A stretch of DNA of 64,000 nucleotides from Bradyrhizobium sp. BRP22. GTDB lineage: Bacteria > Pseudomonadota > Alphaproteobacteria > Rhizobiales > Xanthobacteraceae. This document shows, one piece after another, positions 7,584 to 17,100 of this stretch; position 1 is the first letter of the stretch; each line of letters opens with the position of its first letter. The position numbers were made by a program, and so were the translations under genes. A model generated the notes under the pieces. It made no database searches. It had not been told where the DNA came from and worked only from the letters and a program-made list of their open reading frames with translations. The stretch spans positions 1 through 64,000 of the forward strand of contig NZ_JADYVX010000004.1 in NCBI RefSeq assembly GCF_020194175.1, written 5' to 3'.

Positions 7584-8419
7584 GTGCGGGGCGGTCCGAA
7601 CAAGGCGTGCAGCCTGGCGCCACCGCCCTTCGCGTTGCGCGCGTCGCGCAGCATCGCACTCCACTCGCCGAAGGCGATGCGAAGCGGGTTGTACGATGGT
7701 GTGCCGCCGACCAGCCCGTAGCGAAGCGGCTCATGTTCGGGCGCTGCGGCAAAGGTGCCGAACAGGCGATCGAAGATGATCAGCATGCCGCCGAAATTGT
7801 TGTCGAGGCACGCCTCGTTCGACGCATGATGAACGCGGTGATGCATCGGCGTGTTCATGAACAGCTCGAGCGGCCCAAGCCGTGGCGCAAGCTCGGTGTG
7901 GATCAGGAGCTGGTAGAACAGGTTGACGGCAAGCATCGCCAGGATCGCGAACGGATGGAAGCCGATCCAGGCCAGCGGCAGGAAGAACAGGAAGTTGCCG
8001 GAGATGTTGCCGGTCCAGCCCAACCGGATCGCTGCGGTGAGATTGAGCCGGGTCGGCGAATGATGCACGCGGTGGGTCGCCCACATCCAGCGGATCCGGT
8101 GTGAGGCTCGGTGTTGCCAGTAATAGAAGAACTCGCTGCCGACGAAGAGCCCGAGCAAGGCCGGTGCGCTGGTCCCGGAAAAATCCATCAGGCGATGCTG
8201 GTACGCGAAGGCGAAGGGGATCGCGACGATTCCGGCTTCCAGTCCGCGGATAAGATTCTGGCCGAGCGCAACGCCAAACGACGCGGCGCTCTCGCGCCAG
8301 TCGTGAGTCTGCCGATGCGTCAGGCGGCCGAGCGCATATTCCAGCGCCATGAAGCCCAGCGCGGTGGCCAGCATCACCAGCCGAAACTGGCGATTGAGGA
8401 AGAACGCGGAGAACTCCAT
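7580..8419 (-). CDS. Sterol desaturase / fatty acid hydroxylase family protein
   Basis: 279-aa membrane di-iron oxygenase family protein. The three histidine clusters of the superfamily are visible: HRASHR, HRVHHS and HHRVHHASN, between hydrophobic segments. The reaction is probably hydroxylation or desaturation of a lipid, but the substrate is not evident. ATG8419 (MEFSAFF) is preferred because GGAG lies 6 nt upstream; ATG8431 would start directly on the stop of the gene above and lacks a ribosome site. It follows the Cys-rich exported protein gene by 12 bp on the same strand, so the two are probably cotranscribed. Confidence 0.85.
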   Translation of the reverse strand: MEFSAFFLNRQFRLVMLATALGFMALEYALGRLTHRQTHDWRESAASFGVALGQNLIRGLEAGIVAIPFAFAYQHRLMDFSGTSAPALLGLFVGSEFFYYWQHRASHRIRWMWATHRVHHSPTRLNLTAAIRLGWTGNISGNFLFFLPLAWIGFHPFAILAMLAVNLFYQLLIHTELAPRLGPLELFMNTPMHHRVHHASNEACLDNNFGGMLIIFDRLFGTFAAAPEHEPLRYGLVGGTPSYNPLRIAFGEWSAMLRDARNAKGGGARLHALFGPPRT

Positions 8420-8431
8420 GGCGCGCTCCAT

Positions 8432-8734
8432 CTATTTCGCGGTCGAGCCGGCATCCTTGGATGCCTGCGTGCGGGTGACGGCCTGGGCGCAGCTGGAACT
8501 GAGCTCAGTCGCATGGCTCTGCAGGCAGGCGATGATGCGGCCGCCTCCAGGCGACACATTGCTGCAGAAGCGACTGTAATCGCCGCGGCAGGCCTGCATC
8601 TGCGACCTCGTCTCGCTGCGCAATTGCGTGGGGACCAGGGTTTCGGCCCTCGCCGTTCTGGCGGTTACTGTTGCAGCAAGCGCCAGCGCGGACAGAATGC
8701 GAAGCGGCGCGAAGACGGTGGAAGAAACGGACAT
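8432..8734 (-). CDS. Small exported cysteine-rich repeat protein
   Basis: 100 aa. A signal peptide is expected at residues 1-30 (hydrophobic run ending TARTARAE). The mature part has four cysteines in a pattern like the Cys-rich repeat of Golgi apparatus protein 1 (CRGDYSRFCSNVSPGGGRII then ACLQSH and a final SSSC). The function of such bacterial periplasmic proteins is unknown to me. It is the first gene of a probable two-gene unit with the sterol-desaturase-family gene. Confidence 0.75.
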   Translation of the reverse strand: MSVSSTVFAPLRILSALALAATVTARTARAETLVPTQLRSETRSQMQACRGDYSRFCSNVSPGGGRIIACLQSHATELSSSCAQAVTRTQASKDAGSTAK

Positions 8735-8797
8735 GCTGTTCTCCTGATGTCGGGATGTCGTGGAACGACCGTCCGAGGGACCGGGCGGTCGCCGCGC

Positions 8798-9022
8798 TTA
8801 CCAGCGCGAGACCGTGGTCTGGCGGACGTAGGTGTTTCCATACGGGCCAGTGCGCACCGCGGTGCGCGAGCAATAGCGATAGCCGCAGCCGCCGCTCACA
8901 TGCACGGTCGACACCCCGCGCGGGCCATAGTAGGTGCCGTAGCGGGTCCAGGCGCTGGCCTCGGCAATGGTGGCCAACGAGAGCAGGCCGGCGAGCGTGG
9001 ACATGGCGAGAAGCTTCTTCAT
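8798..9022 (-). CDS. Small exported hypothetical protein
   Basis: 74 aa with a clear signal peptide (MKKLLAMSTLAGLLSLATIA, cleavage after ASA). The mature 50 residues are rich in Gly, Tyr and Arg with two cysteines (GGCGYRYC). AAGGAG lies 9 nt upstream of ATG9022, which supports real translation. No family recognised. The OmpR-type two-component pair starts divergently about 190 bp away, and a direct repeat between them may serve both. Confidence 0.7.
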   Translation of the reverse strand: MKKLLAMSTLAGLLSLATIAEASAWTRYGTYYGPRGVSTVHVSGGCGYRYCSRTAVRTGPYGNTYVRQTTVSRW

Positions 9023-9142
9023 GGTCGCGGTCTCCTTGATGGATGGTAGCTGCCGTTGCGGCAGCCATGAGTGGAGAGTGGATGCGGCGTGTCAGCGCGA
9101 TATTGCTGCCCTGCAACGGCCGGTATCGCTTTGTCGATGCCG

Positions 9143-9159
9143 TGTAACAGTATGTAACA
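9143..9159. promoter_or_regulatory. Candidate OmpR-family response regulator site (10-bp direct repeat)
   Basis: TGTAACA occurs at 9143-9149 and again at 9153-9159, a 10-bp period, one helical turn, as expected for tandem binding of winged-helix OmpR/PhoB regulators. It lies 50 bp before the response regulator start and about 120 bp before the divergent small exported protein. Confidence 0.5.
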
Positions 9160-9208
9160 ACGCAGCCCGCAGCCTTGCGCCGTGCACAACCTTGTTCAAA
9201 ATGCGGCC

Positions 9209-9931
9209 ATGACAGCGCCTCAAGCCTCGCTTCTGATCGTGGAGGACGATCCCGAGATCAGTCGATTGGTTGCCGACTTCCTGCGGCGGGAAGGATTCGA
9301 GGTCGAGTGTGCCGATAGCGGCAAGGCGATGGACGCGGTGCTGCAGCGGATGCGTCCGGACCTCGTTGTGCTGGACCTGATGCTGCCGGGAGAGGATGGG
9401 CTGTCGATCTGCCGCAGGCTGCGCGCCGACGCCGACATCCCGATCCTGATGCTCACTGCCAAGAGCGACGAGATCGACCGCGTCGTCGGTCTCGAGATGG
9501 GCGCCGATGACTACCTGTCGAAGCCGTTTGCGCCGCGCGAATTGCTGGCACGGGTGCGCGCCATTCTTCGCCGCGTCAAGGCGACACCGGCGAAGCTTCC
9601 CGCCCGTCGCTACGCATTCGACAGGTTCGTGATCGACCTCGATTCGCGCAGCATTCAGTTCGGCGAGGCGGCCGAAACTTCGCTCTCGCTCACCAGCGCG
9701 GAGTTCGATCTGTTGAGCTGCTTCGTGCAACGGCCGCGCCGGGTCCTCACGCGCGACCAGATCCTCGATTGGACCCGCGGCAGGTCCGCCGAACCGTTCG
9801 ACCGCACCGTCGACATGCTGATCTCGCGGCTGCGCAAGAAGCTCGATACCACAAGCCCCGGCTCGAACCTGATCACCACCGTACGCAACGGCGGTTATTT
9901 GTTCACCGCGACCGTCAAGCAGGTGTCATGA
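9209..9931 (+). CDS. OmpR/PhoB-family response regulator
   Basis: 240 aa. The receiver domain has the acidic pocket (E12-D13-D14), the phospho-acceptor Asp56 (VVLDLMLPGEDG) and the conserved Lys in YLSKPF. The C-terminal winged helix ends with RTVDMLISRLRKKL and RNGGYLF. ATG9209 is preferred to GTG9182, which adds nine residues before the first beta strand. The stop codon overlaps the start of the kinase gene (ATGA), so the two are translationally coupled. The signal is unknown. Confidence 0.93.
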   Translation: MTAPQASLLIVEDDPEISRLVADFLRREGFEVECADSGKAMDAVLQRMRPDLVVLDLMLPGEDGLSICRRLRADADIPILMLTAKSDEIDRVVGLEMGADDYLSKPFAPRELLARVRAILRRVKATPAKLPARRYAFDRFVIDLDSRSIQFGEAAETSLSLTSAEFDLLSCFVQRPRRVLTRDQILDWTRGRSAEPFDRTVDMLISRLRKKLDTTSPGSNLITTVRNGGYLFTATVKQVS

Positions 9932-11286
9932 TGCTGCGCGTGACGCTCGCAACGCGCCTGGCCCTGATCGCGGTCGTCGCGCTCTTCGCCATCAGCCTCT
10001 TGATTGCTACCGTCTTCTATCTCACCTCGGTGCGGGAAGGCGAATTTGCGCGGCCGTCTCCGAGCCGGCTCTCCGCGATCGCGGAGCTGATTGAACGATC
10101 CGCACCGGATATGCGCCGGCTGATCCTGGACGCTGTCTCGTCACCGCAGTTTGCCGTACGCCTCGATGCCGTCGGGGTGACGCCGGAGCCGCGGCCTGTC
10201 TCGCAGGAGATGCACGCGCGGCTGCGCGAGCTCTATGCCGACGCGCTGCCCGGGCGCGAGGTCAGCGTCACGCCGGCGCCGGCTGCGAGCGATGGCCGGC
10301 GGTTTCCACGGTTGAGCAGGGCGGTATCAAATGCCGTCGAGCTGAGGATTGCGCTGCATACTGGAGAAACGCTGGTGGTCGATGCCGCGACCCGGCTGCC
10401 AGTCACGCGACTGGGCCTGCCGGTCGGGCTCGGAGCGGGGCTGATCGGGACCATCATCGGATTGATCGCCTTGCTGGTCATGCAGCGCGAGACCCGGCCA
10501 TTGGCACGCCTTGCTGCCGCCGTCGATCGGGTCGACCTCTCCGCCGATCCGCCGCCGCTTCCGGAAGCACGTCGCAGCGCGCCGGAAATCCGCGCGGTGA
10601 TCGCAGCGTTCAATCGTCTGCAGGCGCGCCTGGGCGAGATGATGCGCGCGCGCATGACGCTGGTCGGCGGCATCGCGCACGATGTCAGGACGTTTGCGAC
10701 ACGGCTCCGCCTGCGCGTCGACAAGATTCCTGATCCCGTCGAGCAGCAGCGCGCGATCGCCGATATCGACGACATGATCCGGCTGCTCGACGACGCGCTA
10801 TTGTCGAGCCGCGTCGGCGCCGGGCAGCTCTCCCAGGAGATGGTCGAATTCGCTGCCGTCGTCATCGCCGAAGCTGACGACCGACGCGCGCAAGGCGGTC
10901 ACGTTGATGTTGCGATCGACGAGGCGGCCAGAGGTGCGATCGTGCTTGGGGACCGGCTCGCGCTCCGGCGTATTGTGGCTAACATCGTCGATAACGCGGT
11001 GAAATACGGCCACGCCGCGCATGTGCGGATGAAGCTCGAACGAGCCTCCGTCATTCTCACCGTCGATGATGATGGACCGGGCATTCCCTCCGACCGGCGT
11101 CAGGCCATGCTCGAGCCGTTCAATCGGCTCGAAGCCTCACGCAACCGCACCACCGGAGGCGCGGGGCTGGGGCTTGCGGTGGTGCGCAGTCTGGTGGAAG
11201 CCCATGATGGCACGATCGAGATGAGCGACGCCCCGGGCGGCGGCGTGCGCGTGCGGATCGCTCTCCCGCTGTTCCGGCCGACCTGA
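9928..11286 (+). CDS. Membrane sensor histidine kinase paired with the OmpR-type regulator
   Basis: 452 aa. Transmembrane helix 1 is at about 9-33, followed by a periplasmic segment of about 130 residues, helix 2 at about 167-190 and a HAMP-like linker. The H-box is GGIAHDVRTFATRL with His251; the next residue pair (Asp-Val) is less common than Glu-Leu. The N box (NIVDNAVKYG), G1 (DDDGPGIP) and G2 (GGAGLGLAVV) are intact. Its ATG overlaps the regulator stop by four bases. A partner of the preceding regulator by context. Confidence 0.92.
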   Translation: MMLRVTLATRLALIAVVALFAISLLIATVFYLTSVREGEFARPSPSRLSAIAELIERSAPDMRRLILDAVSSPQFAVRLDAVGVTPEPRPVSQEMHARLRELYADALPGREVSVTPAPAASDGRRFPRLSRAVSNAVELRIALHTGETLVVDAATRLPVTRLGLPVGLGAGLIGTIIGLIALLVMQRETRPLARLAAAVDRVDLSADPPPLPEARRSAPEIRAVIAAFNRLQARLGEMMRARMTLVGGIAHDVRTFATRLRLRVDKIPDPVEQQRAIADIDDMIRLLDDALLSSRVGAGQLSQEMVEFAAVVIAEADDRRAQGGHVDVAIDEAARGAIVLGDRLALRRIVANIVDNAVKYGHAAHVRMKLERASVILTVDDDGPGIPSDRRQAMLEPFNRLEASRNRTTGGAGLGLAVVRSLVEAHDGTIEMSDAPGGGVRVRIALPLFRPT

Positions 11287-11299
11287 TCGCCTCGTGACG

Positions 11300-12082
11300 T
11301 CAATCGCGCCGGAACACGATCGAGGCCATCCAGCCGGTCATCAGTGCCATGGCGGCGGTGACGAGGCCATAGGCGAGGCCGTTCTGCCGCGCGGTAGTGG
11401 CGACGAACTGCTCGAAACCGACCTTGACGATCTCGAAGGCGGTGTCGGCCTTGGTCACCAGTGCGCCGTCGGTGAACAATTTGATCTCGACATTGTAGGT
11501 GCCGATCGGCACCTCGGCCGGCAGCGGAATGGTGGTGCGGAACAGGGTCGGAGTCAGGAACGTCACCGCCGAGGTCGCCTCGCGATAGAGCCCGCGCTCG
11601 GAGCGCAGTCGCACGAAAGCGCTGCGGAAGGCATCGTCGGGCACGACGTCGGCATAGTCGGGACCGACGCGCTGCATCAGCAGCACGTTGTTGAGCCCGA
11701 GCTGCTGGCGCCGCTGCACCTCGGGCGAAGCGATCTGGTCGAACGGGCGGTTGGAGAACAGCGCGAGATAGGTCGGCACCTGAAGGAACTGGCGGTAGTC
11801 GCTGTTGATCCAGATGCCGAATCTGCGCTCCTTGCGCCGCGTCACCATGTCGGCGCGCGGGCCGACCACCGTCACCACGAGGTCGTAATTGTTGCGGCCG
11901 GGAGGCGTATCGGCATCCCTTTCGACCGAGCCGAACAGCACCAGTTCCTCGCCGGAATAGTTCGGCGTCACCGTGACGCGGTGGTTCGAGACCGAGACGA
12001 TCAGCCGCTCGGCGCAGGCCGGGCGTGCGGCGAGGATCGCACCCAGCAGGCCGGCGACAACGAGGAGTGCGCGGGCGGTCAT
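11300..12082 (-). CDS. TIGR02186 family membrane protein
   Basis: 260 aa. Signal peptide at 1-24 (ending ARPACAE), a large periplasmic domain with conserved blocks (RLIVSVSNHRVTVTPNYSGE near the start, GIWINSDYRQFLQVPTYL in the middle), and one C-terminal transmembrane helix at about 236-256. The family is found beside TauE/SafE permeases, as here. Its ATG overlaps the stop of the permease gene (ATGA), which indicates coupled translation and joint function. The biochemical role is not known; an accessory or binding function for the exporter is an inference. Confidence 0.82.
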   Translation of the reverse strand: MTARALLVVAGLLGAILAARPACAERLIVSVSNHRVTVTPNYSGEELVLFGSVERDADTPPGRNNYDLVVTVVGPRADMVTRRKERRFGIWINSDYRQFLQVPTYLALFSNRPFDQIASPEVQRRQQLGLNNVLLMQRVGPDYADVVPDDAFRSAFVRLRSERGLYREATSAVTFLTPTLFRTTIPLPAEVPIGTYNVEIKLFTDGALVTKADTAFEIVKVGFEQFVATTARQNGLAYGLVTAAMALMTGWMASIVFRRD

Positions 12083-13008
12083 GGCTGCCCCCCGCCGGTT
12101 TCGCGGATCGTGAAGAGATCGGTGGGGCGGATCACGAGCTCGACCGCAAAGCGGATGCCGACCGCGAGCACCAGCAGTCCGAGCAACAGCCGCAGATGCT
12201 CGCCGCGGATCTTCTGCCCTGCGCGCGCGCCGAACTGCGCCCCGGTGACGCCGCCGACCATCAGGATCAGAGCCAGCACGGCATCGACCAGGTGATTGGT
12301 CACCGCGTGCAGCATGGTCGCGAAGATCATCGTCACCAGCGTCAGCACCATCGAAGTGCCGATCACGGTCGAAGTTGGCACCCGCAGCAGATAGATCATC
12401 AGCGGCACCAGGATGAAGCCGCCGCCGATGCCCATGACGGCGCCGATGAAGCCGATCACGAGACCGACGAAGATGACGGGAATGATGGAGAGATAGATCT
12501 TGGAGCGCTTGAAGCGCATCTTCAGCGGCAGCCCGTGGATCCAGATGTGGTCGCCGGGACGGCGCAACGTAACGGCGCCGCCGCCGCGGACCCGCAGCAT
12601 CGCGCGCAGGCCCTCATAGGCCATCGCCGCGCCGACGGAGGTAAGCAGCACGACATAGGACAGCCCGATCATGAGGTCGAGCTGGCCGAGCGAGCGCAGA
12701 TAGGTGAAGGTCCACACTCCGAGCGCGGTGCCGATGGTGCCGCCGCTTAACAGGATTAGCGCCAGTGTCGGATCGATGGCGCGGCGCCGCCAATAGGAGA
12801 TCGCGCCGGAGAAGGAGGACGCCGCGATGTGGCTCGCGACCGAGGCAACCGCGACAGCCGGCGCGATGCCGATGAAGATCAGGAGCGGCGTCATCAGGAA
12901 GCCGCCGCCGATGCCGAACATGCCGGAAACGAAACCGACCGCCGCGCCCATCGCCAGCACGAGGAAGATATTGACGGGAATATCGGCGATCGGAAGGTAC
13001 AGCTGCAC
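12079..13008 (-). CDS. TauE/SafE-family sulfite/anion exporter permease
   Basis: 309 aa from GTG13008 (QLYLPIADIPVNIF); the frame is open to 13137 but the extra 43 residues are Arg/Pro-rich and unlike the family. The protein has two homologous halves, each with the MFGIGGGF / VMGIGGGF signature, and about eight to nine membrane segments. Members export sulfite, sulfoacetate or related organosulfur anions, or remain uncharacterised. It is the first gene of a two-gene unit with the TIGR02186 protein. Confidence 0.85.
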   Translation of the reverse strand: MQLYLPIADIPVNIFLVLAMGAAVGFVSGMFGIGGGFLMTPLLIFIGIAPAVAVASVASHIAASSFSGAISYWRRRAIDPTLALILLSGGTIGTALGVWTFTYLRSLGQLDLMIGLSYVVLLTSVGAAMAYEGLRAMLRVRGGGAVTLRRPGDHIWIHGLPLKMRFKRSKIYLSIIPVIFVGLVIGFIGAVMGIGGGFILVPLMIYLLRVPTSTVIGTSMVLTLVTMIFATMLHAVTNHLVDAVLALILMVGGVTGAQFGARAGQKIRGEHLRLLLGLLVLAVGIRFAVELVIRPTDLFTIRETGGGQP

Positions 13009-13169
13009 GCGCGGTCGCTTCTTATAATGCCGCGAGGCTGGCGCACGGCCATTCCACGGCGCGGTTTTCTGATCGGGCTTGCGGACAGCGGAATCCGACG
13101 CGGAAGCAGGCGCGGATCGGTTGCCGCGTCCTTGCATAACCGAAATCGCCGCGACGAGGGACTATTGAA

Positions 13170-13190
13170 TCCGCCAAGGCGGACTTTTTT
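13170..13190 (+). terminator. Rho-independent terminator on the plus strand without a plus-strand gene
   Basis: TCCGCC (13170-13175), a 2-nt loop and GGCGGA (13178-13183) are followed by C and six T residues. The T tract makes it functional only for plus-strand transcription, but both flanking protein genes are on the minus strand. It may end a short RNA transcribed from within 13009-13170. Confidence 0.55.
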
Positions 13191-13240
13191 GTCGCACCTG
13201 CGCCGGCCGTCGCCTCACAGCCGGCCGATGGGATCGGTGA

Positions 13241-13870
13241 TCAGGTTTCCCTGCTGCCCAGCCAACGGATGTCCCTGGTTTGTGACATCGCCTCGATCAC
13301 GCTGGAGGATACGCCCATCTTGGTCATGTAGTGCAGGACGGCGCCGGTGATGCGCTGGGTGTCGGCGACGGGGTCGGCAACCGGCGCAGTGGTGACGAAC
13401 CGGTGCACCCCCAGCATCGAGCCCTCGATGCCGTAGCGGGTCGTGCCGCCGGCATAGGCGAGGACGCAGGCGCTGGCGCAATAGGCCGGCCGGACCCGGC
13501 CCGAGGCATCGGCGACGCCGACGGCGGTCGTCAGCCCGCGGGACCTGATGATTTCGCCCATGATGAGCGCCTGATTGAGGTCGCCGCCCGGAGACGACAG
13601 AAGCACGAGATCGCCGGGCGCGAGATGAGCCTCGTCCAGCCTGTCGCGGAACCAGTTCGCGGCGGCCGGCCCGATCCGTCCACTGATGGCCAAAGCGGGC
13701 CGCGAGCCGGCCGGCCCGCCGAGATCGACCTTGGTGATGAGCCGCGAACTCAGGCTCGGCGAAAGATACTGGTCTTTCCAATACGCCCAGGCTGCGGGCT
13801 CCGACAGGTCCCGATAGGCGCGGATGCCGACGCTCGAGATCAGGAGGACGAATATGACAATCGACCACAT
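13241..13870 (-). CDS. Membrane-anchored ClpP/crotonase-fold protein (COG3904-like)
   Basis: 209 aa. ATG13870 (MWSIVIF) is preceded by GGAGG at 6-7 nt, which decides the start; the frame is open further to 14098 but that segment is low-complexity. One N-terminal helix (MWSIVIFVLLISSVGI) anchors or exports the protein. The core shows a ClpP/SppA-like fold: LLSSPGGDLNQALIMGEIIR, then YCASACVLAYAGG with a Ser at the nucleophile position, and GVHRF with a His. This suggests a periplasmic serine peptidase-like protein. Enzymatic activity is unproven. Confidence 0.72.
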   Translation of the reverse strand: MWSIVIFVLLISSVGIRAYRDLSEPAAWAYWKDQYLSPSLSSRLITKVDLGGPAGSRPALAISGRIGPAAANWFRDRLDEAHLAPGDLVLLSSPGGDLNQALIMGEIIRSRGLTTAVGVADASGRVRPAYCASACVLAYAGGTTRYGIEGSMLGVHRFVTTAPVADPVADTQRITGAVLHYMTKMGVSSSVIEAMSQTRDIRWLGSRET

Positions 13871-14110
13871 CGACCACCTCCAGGCTGGCCGGTGTGGCGG
13901 CCGCGCTTTCCGCTGATCGATCGGCTGGCGTGGTGGTGCCACGCGGGGCCCGGTCGGCGAGCTTCGGTAGCGACCTTCCTGGTCCTGGACTGACAAATCG
14001 GTTCTCTCGGCGCTGGCAGCACCCCGCGCGGGCGCGGCCTTTCTACACAGCTTCAGCGCAGAGATACATATGGCGACGCCGTGCCACGGCGTCGTCACCC
14101 TGTCATAATT

Positions 14111-17100
14111 TTAATGCGCGATCGACGCGGTCCGCTTCGCCGTCGCCGCCGCTTTGGCAGCGGGCTTGGCCGCGTTGGGCTGCACGGTCGCCGAGTCCCA
14201 GCCGCCCGGCGGGGTCGCGGCGTTGACGGCGTCGTCGGGCTGCGGCTCGGCAGTGAAGGTCTGGATCGCGAGCTTGGCCGCCGCTAGCGATTGCGCGTCG
14301 AGGCGTTTGGCCACGTCGTCACGCTTGTGGCCGGCGTCGGCGTCGCCCTGGGCTGCGGCGAGGCTGAACCATTTGAAGGACTCGGCCAGGTTCTGTTCGA
14401 CACCAATTCCGCGGGCGTAGAGAATACCGAGATTGAACTGGCTGTCGGCGACACCGCGGTCCGCGGCCTTGCGGAACCACAGCGCCGCACTGTTGTAGTT
14501 GGCCCCCTTGCCGCCGCCATCGGCGTCGAGCACCGCGAGATTGTGCATGGCCTTGGCGTTGCCGCGCTCGGCGGCCTGCACGTAGTAGCGCCGCGCGGTG
14601 TCGACATCCTTCTTCACGCTGAGTCCCTTCTCATAGAAGGTCCCGAGCCGGAAGATCGCGGGCACCACGCCGGCCTGCGCGGCGCGGTCGTACCACTTGG
14701 CGGCCTCGTCGTAATTGGTCGGAACGCCCTTGCCTTCAGCGAAGCGCACGCCGACCTCATAGGCCGCGGCAGGATCGCCCCGCAGCGCTGCAGCGCGCAG
14801 CACCGGGCCGCCGATGGCGTCAGGCAGCCGCTCGCTGGGCGGCACCTGCACCATCGTGAGCCTGCCCCCTGTTGGAGCCGCCGATGGCGTGGGGATCGTG
14901 CCGGTGACGTCGTTGTTCGCAACGGGAGATGGGGACGGCGCGGGCGCCGGTGGGATCGCCACCTGCGAGCCGTCGAGCATGTTCGGCGCGGTGCTGTTGT
15001 TGGATTGCCGGCCAAGCGGGGTCGGCGAGGTCATCGATGGCGCCGCCGGAGCCGGAGCCGGCGCGGGCGCCGGTGCGACGGCGGCATTGTCGGCCGGTTG
15101 TGCCGCGGCGGGGGCATCGCTCGACCTCTCCATCGGAGGCATCTGTGACGCGGTGTCGCCATCGAGCAGGATCATCGCCATCTTGAAGGCGCCGAGCACG
15201 ATGACCACGACGCTGGCGCCGACCAGCAGCGAGCGGATCTTCGACGTGATGCTTGAGGGCTCCTTGCCCTCCGACTGGCCCTGCGCCTTGGTCTTGTCGA
15301 CCGGCTTGGCCTTGGCCGCAGCCTTGGCTCCGCCGCGTCCGCCCTTCTCGTTGGCAGCCTGGGCGGCCGCAGCCTGGGCGGCGCGGCGGGCGGCGGCGAT
15401 GAAGCTCGATGTGGAGACCGGCTCTTTCTTGCCTGTCGAAATCTCGCTGATCGCGCTCTCCGACGCGGCGATCCGCTCGGTGGGCGACACCCGTCCGGTC
15501 GGGCGCGTGCCCGGCTCGAGCGGATGATCCGGCGGCAGGTCCGGCTCGAGCGCGGCGCGGACCGCGGCGTGCGGCTCCAGGATCTCGCTGATCGCGCGCG
15601 GCGGCAGCGGCGGTGGCATCGGTGCAGTGTCGGTCGGCGTGGCCGCGTGGAAGTCGCGCGGCGCCGCGGCGAAGTGTTCCTCCGCCGTGAAGCGCTGCTG
15701 CGCCGCCGGATTCGGCAGTTCGGGCTGCGCCTGCGGCACGATGGTCTGCGGCATGGCGGCGCGCGGCGGTTCGGGCGGCGCCGGCGCAGCAGGCACGGAG
15801 CGCACCCCGCGCAGATCGTTCTCGATCATCGCGAGGCGATCGACCACATGGCCGAGCGTGTTGTGCACCGTCTCGAGCGAATCCTGGGTGCGGCGGTCGG
15901 TCTCCGACTGGCTGTAGCGGATATCGGACAATTCGCGCTTGACCATGTCGACGAGGCCGGGGTCGAGCGGCTGCGGTGCCGGCGGGCCGACGCTGCGGTT
16001 TGCCTCGGCCAGCGACACCAGATTGGCGTGCTGGCGTTCGAGATGGCGCAGGATATCCTGCAGCCCTTCCTCGACACGGCCGAAATTGCCGGACTGAGGA
16101 TTGGAAGAGGCTTCCAGGCGCTCGAGCAGATAGGAGACCCGCTGCTCGAGATGAGCGAATGCTGAGGCGCTGTCGTTACCAACCTGCATGCGGTCGATGC
16201 GCTCCGATAGCGCACGCACGGCATCCTCGAGATGTTGCGAATGCTCGGTTGGCGCCGGGCGGTCGCGGCTTTCCAGGGTCGAGGCCAGGGCCGCGATCCG
16301 CTGTTCGAGGATCGCGAAGGAATCGCTCTGGCTGTTGGCGTGCGAGAGCTGGTCGACCTTGGACGACAGCGTCTGCACGTCCTCGGTAAGCCGCGCCAGT
16401 GCGTCGTTGGATGCGATGTTGGAGACGATTGCCCGCAGCGCGGCGATCGCGCTCTCGAGCTGGTTCACCGTCGAGGGATCGTCGTTGGCGCGCAGGATCA
16501 GATCGAGTTTGGCGCCGAGATTGCGGATCGCCTCGTCATAGCCCGCGAGCTGCTCGGCGGGGGTGAGCGAGCGCAGCACCTCGCGGATCTCCGACAGCGC
16601 GCGCTCGATGCCGGCGAGCGCCTGGCTGTCGGCCCCGTTCTGCCGGTTGTCGTCGATGCGGCGCGCCAGCGAGCGGATATCGCTTTCGAGCGATTCGATC
16701 GCGCGGCGCGGCATCGCCTCGGTGATCGCGGCGCGGATTTCGGCAAGCTCGCTGCGGAACGCGGCGATCGATTGCTCGATATGATCGGGCCGTTGCAGCG
16801 CTTCGATCTGGCTCGTGATCTTGATCAGATAACGCTCCAGCGAGGAGAAATCCGGGCCCGCCGGTGCCGGCGCGGGAGATGCCTGTGCAATGGGCGGCGC
16901 ATGCGCGGCCATCGGCGGAGCGCTTGGGCCCATTGGCTCGGCATAGCGCGGCGGCATCTGCCGTGGCGGCGGACCGTCGAGTTCGTTCTGGCGTGCGGCG
17001 ATCTCCGCGATTGCGGAATCGAAGGAGGCGGGACTTAGCGGCGGCGACGGACGGTAGACCTTCGCGGCGGCACGCTCCACGGCTTCCGCCTGGCGTTGCC

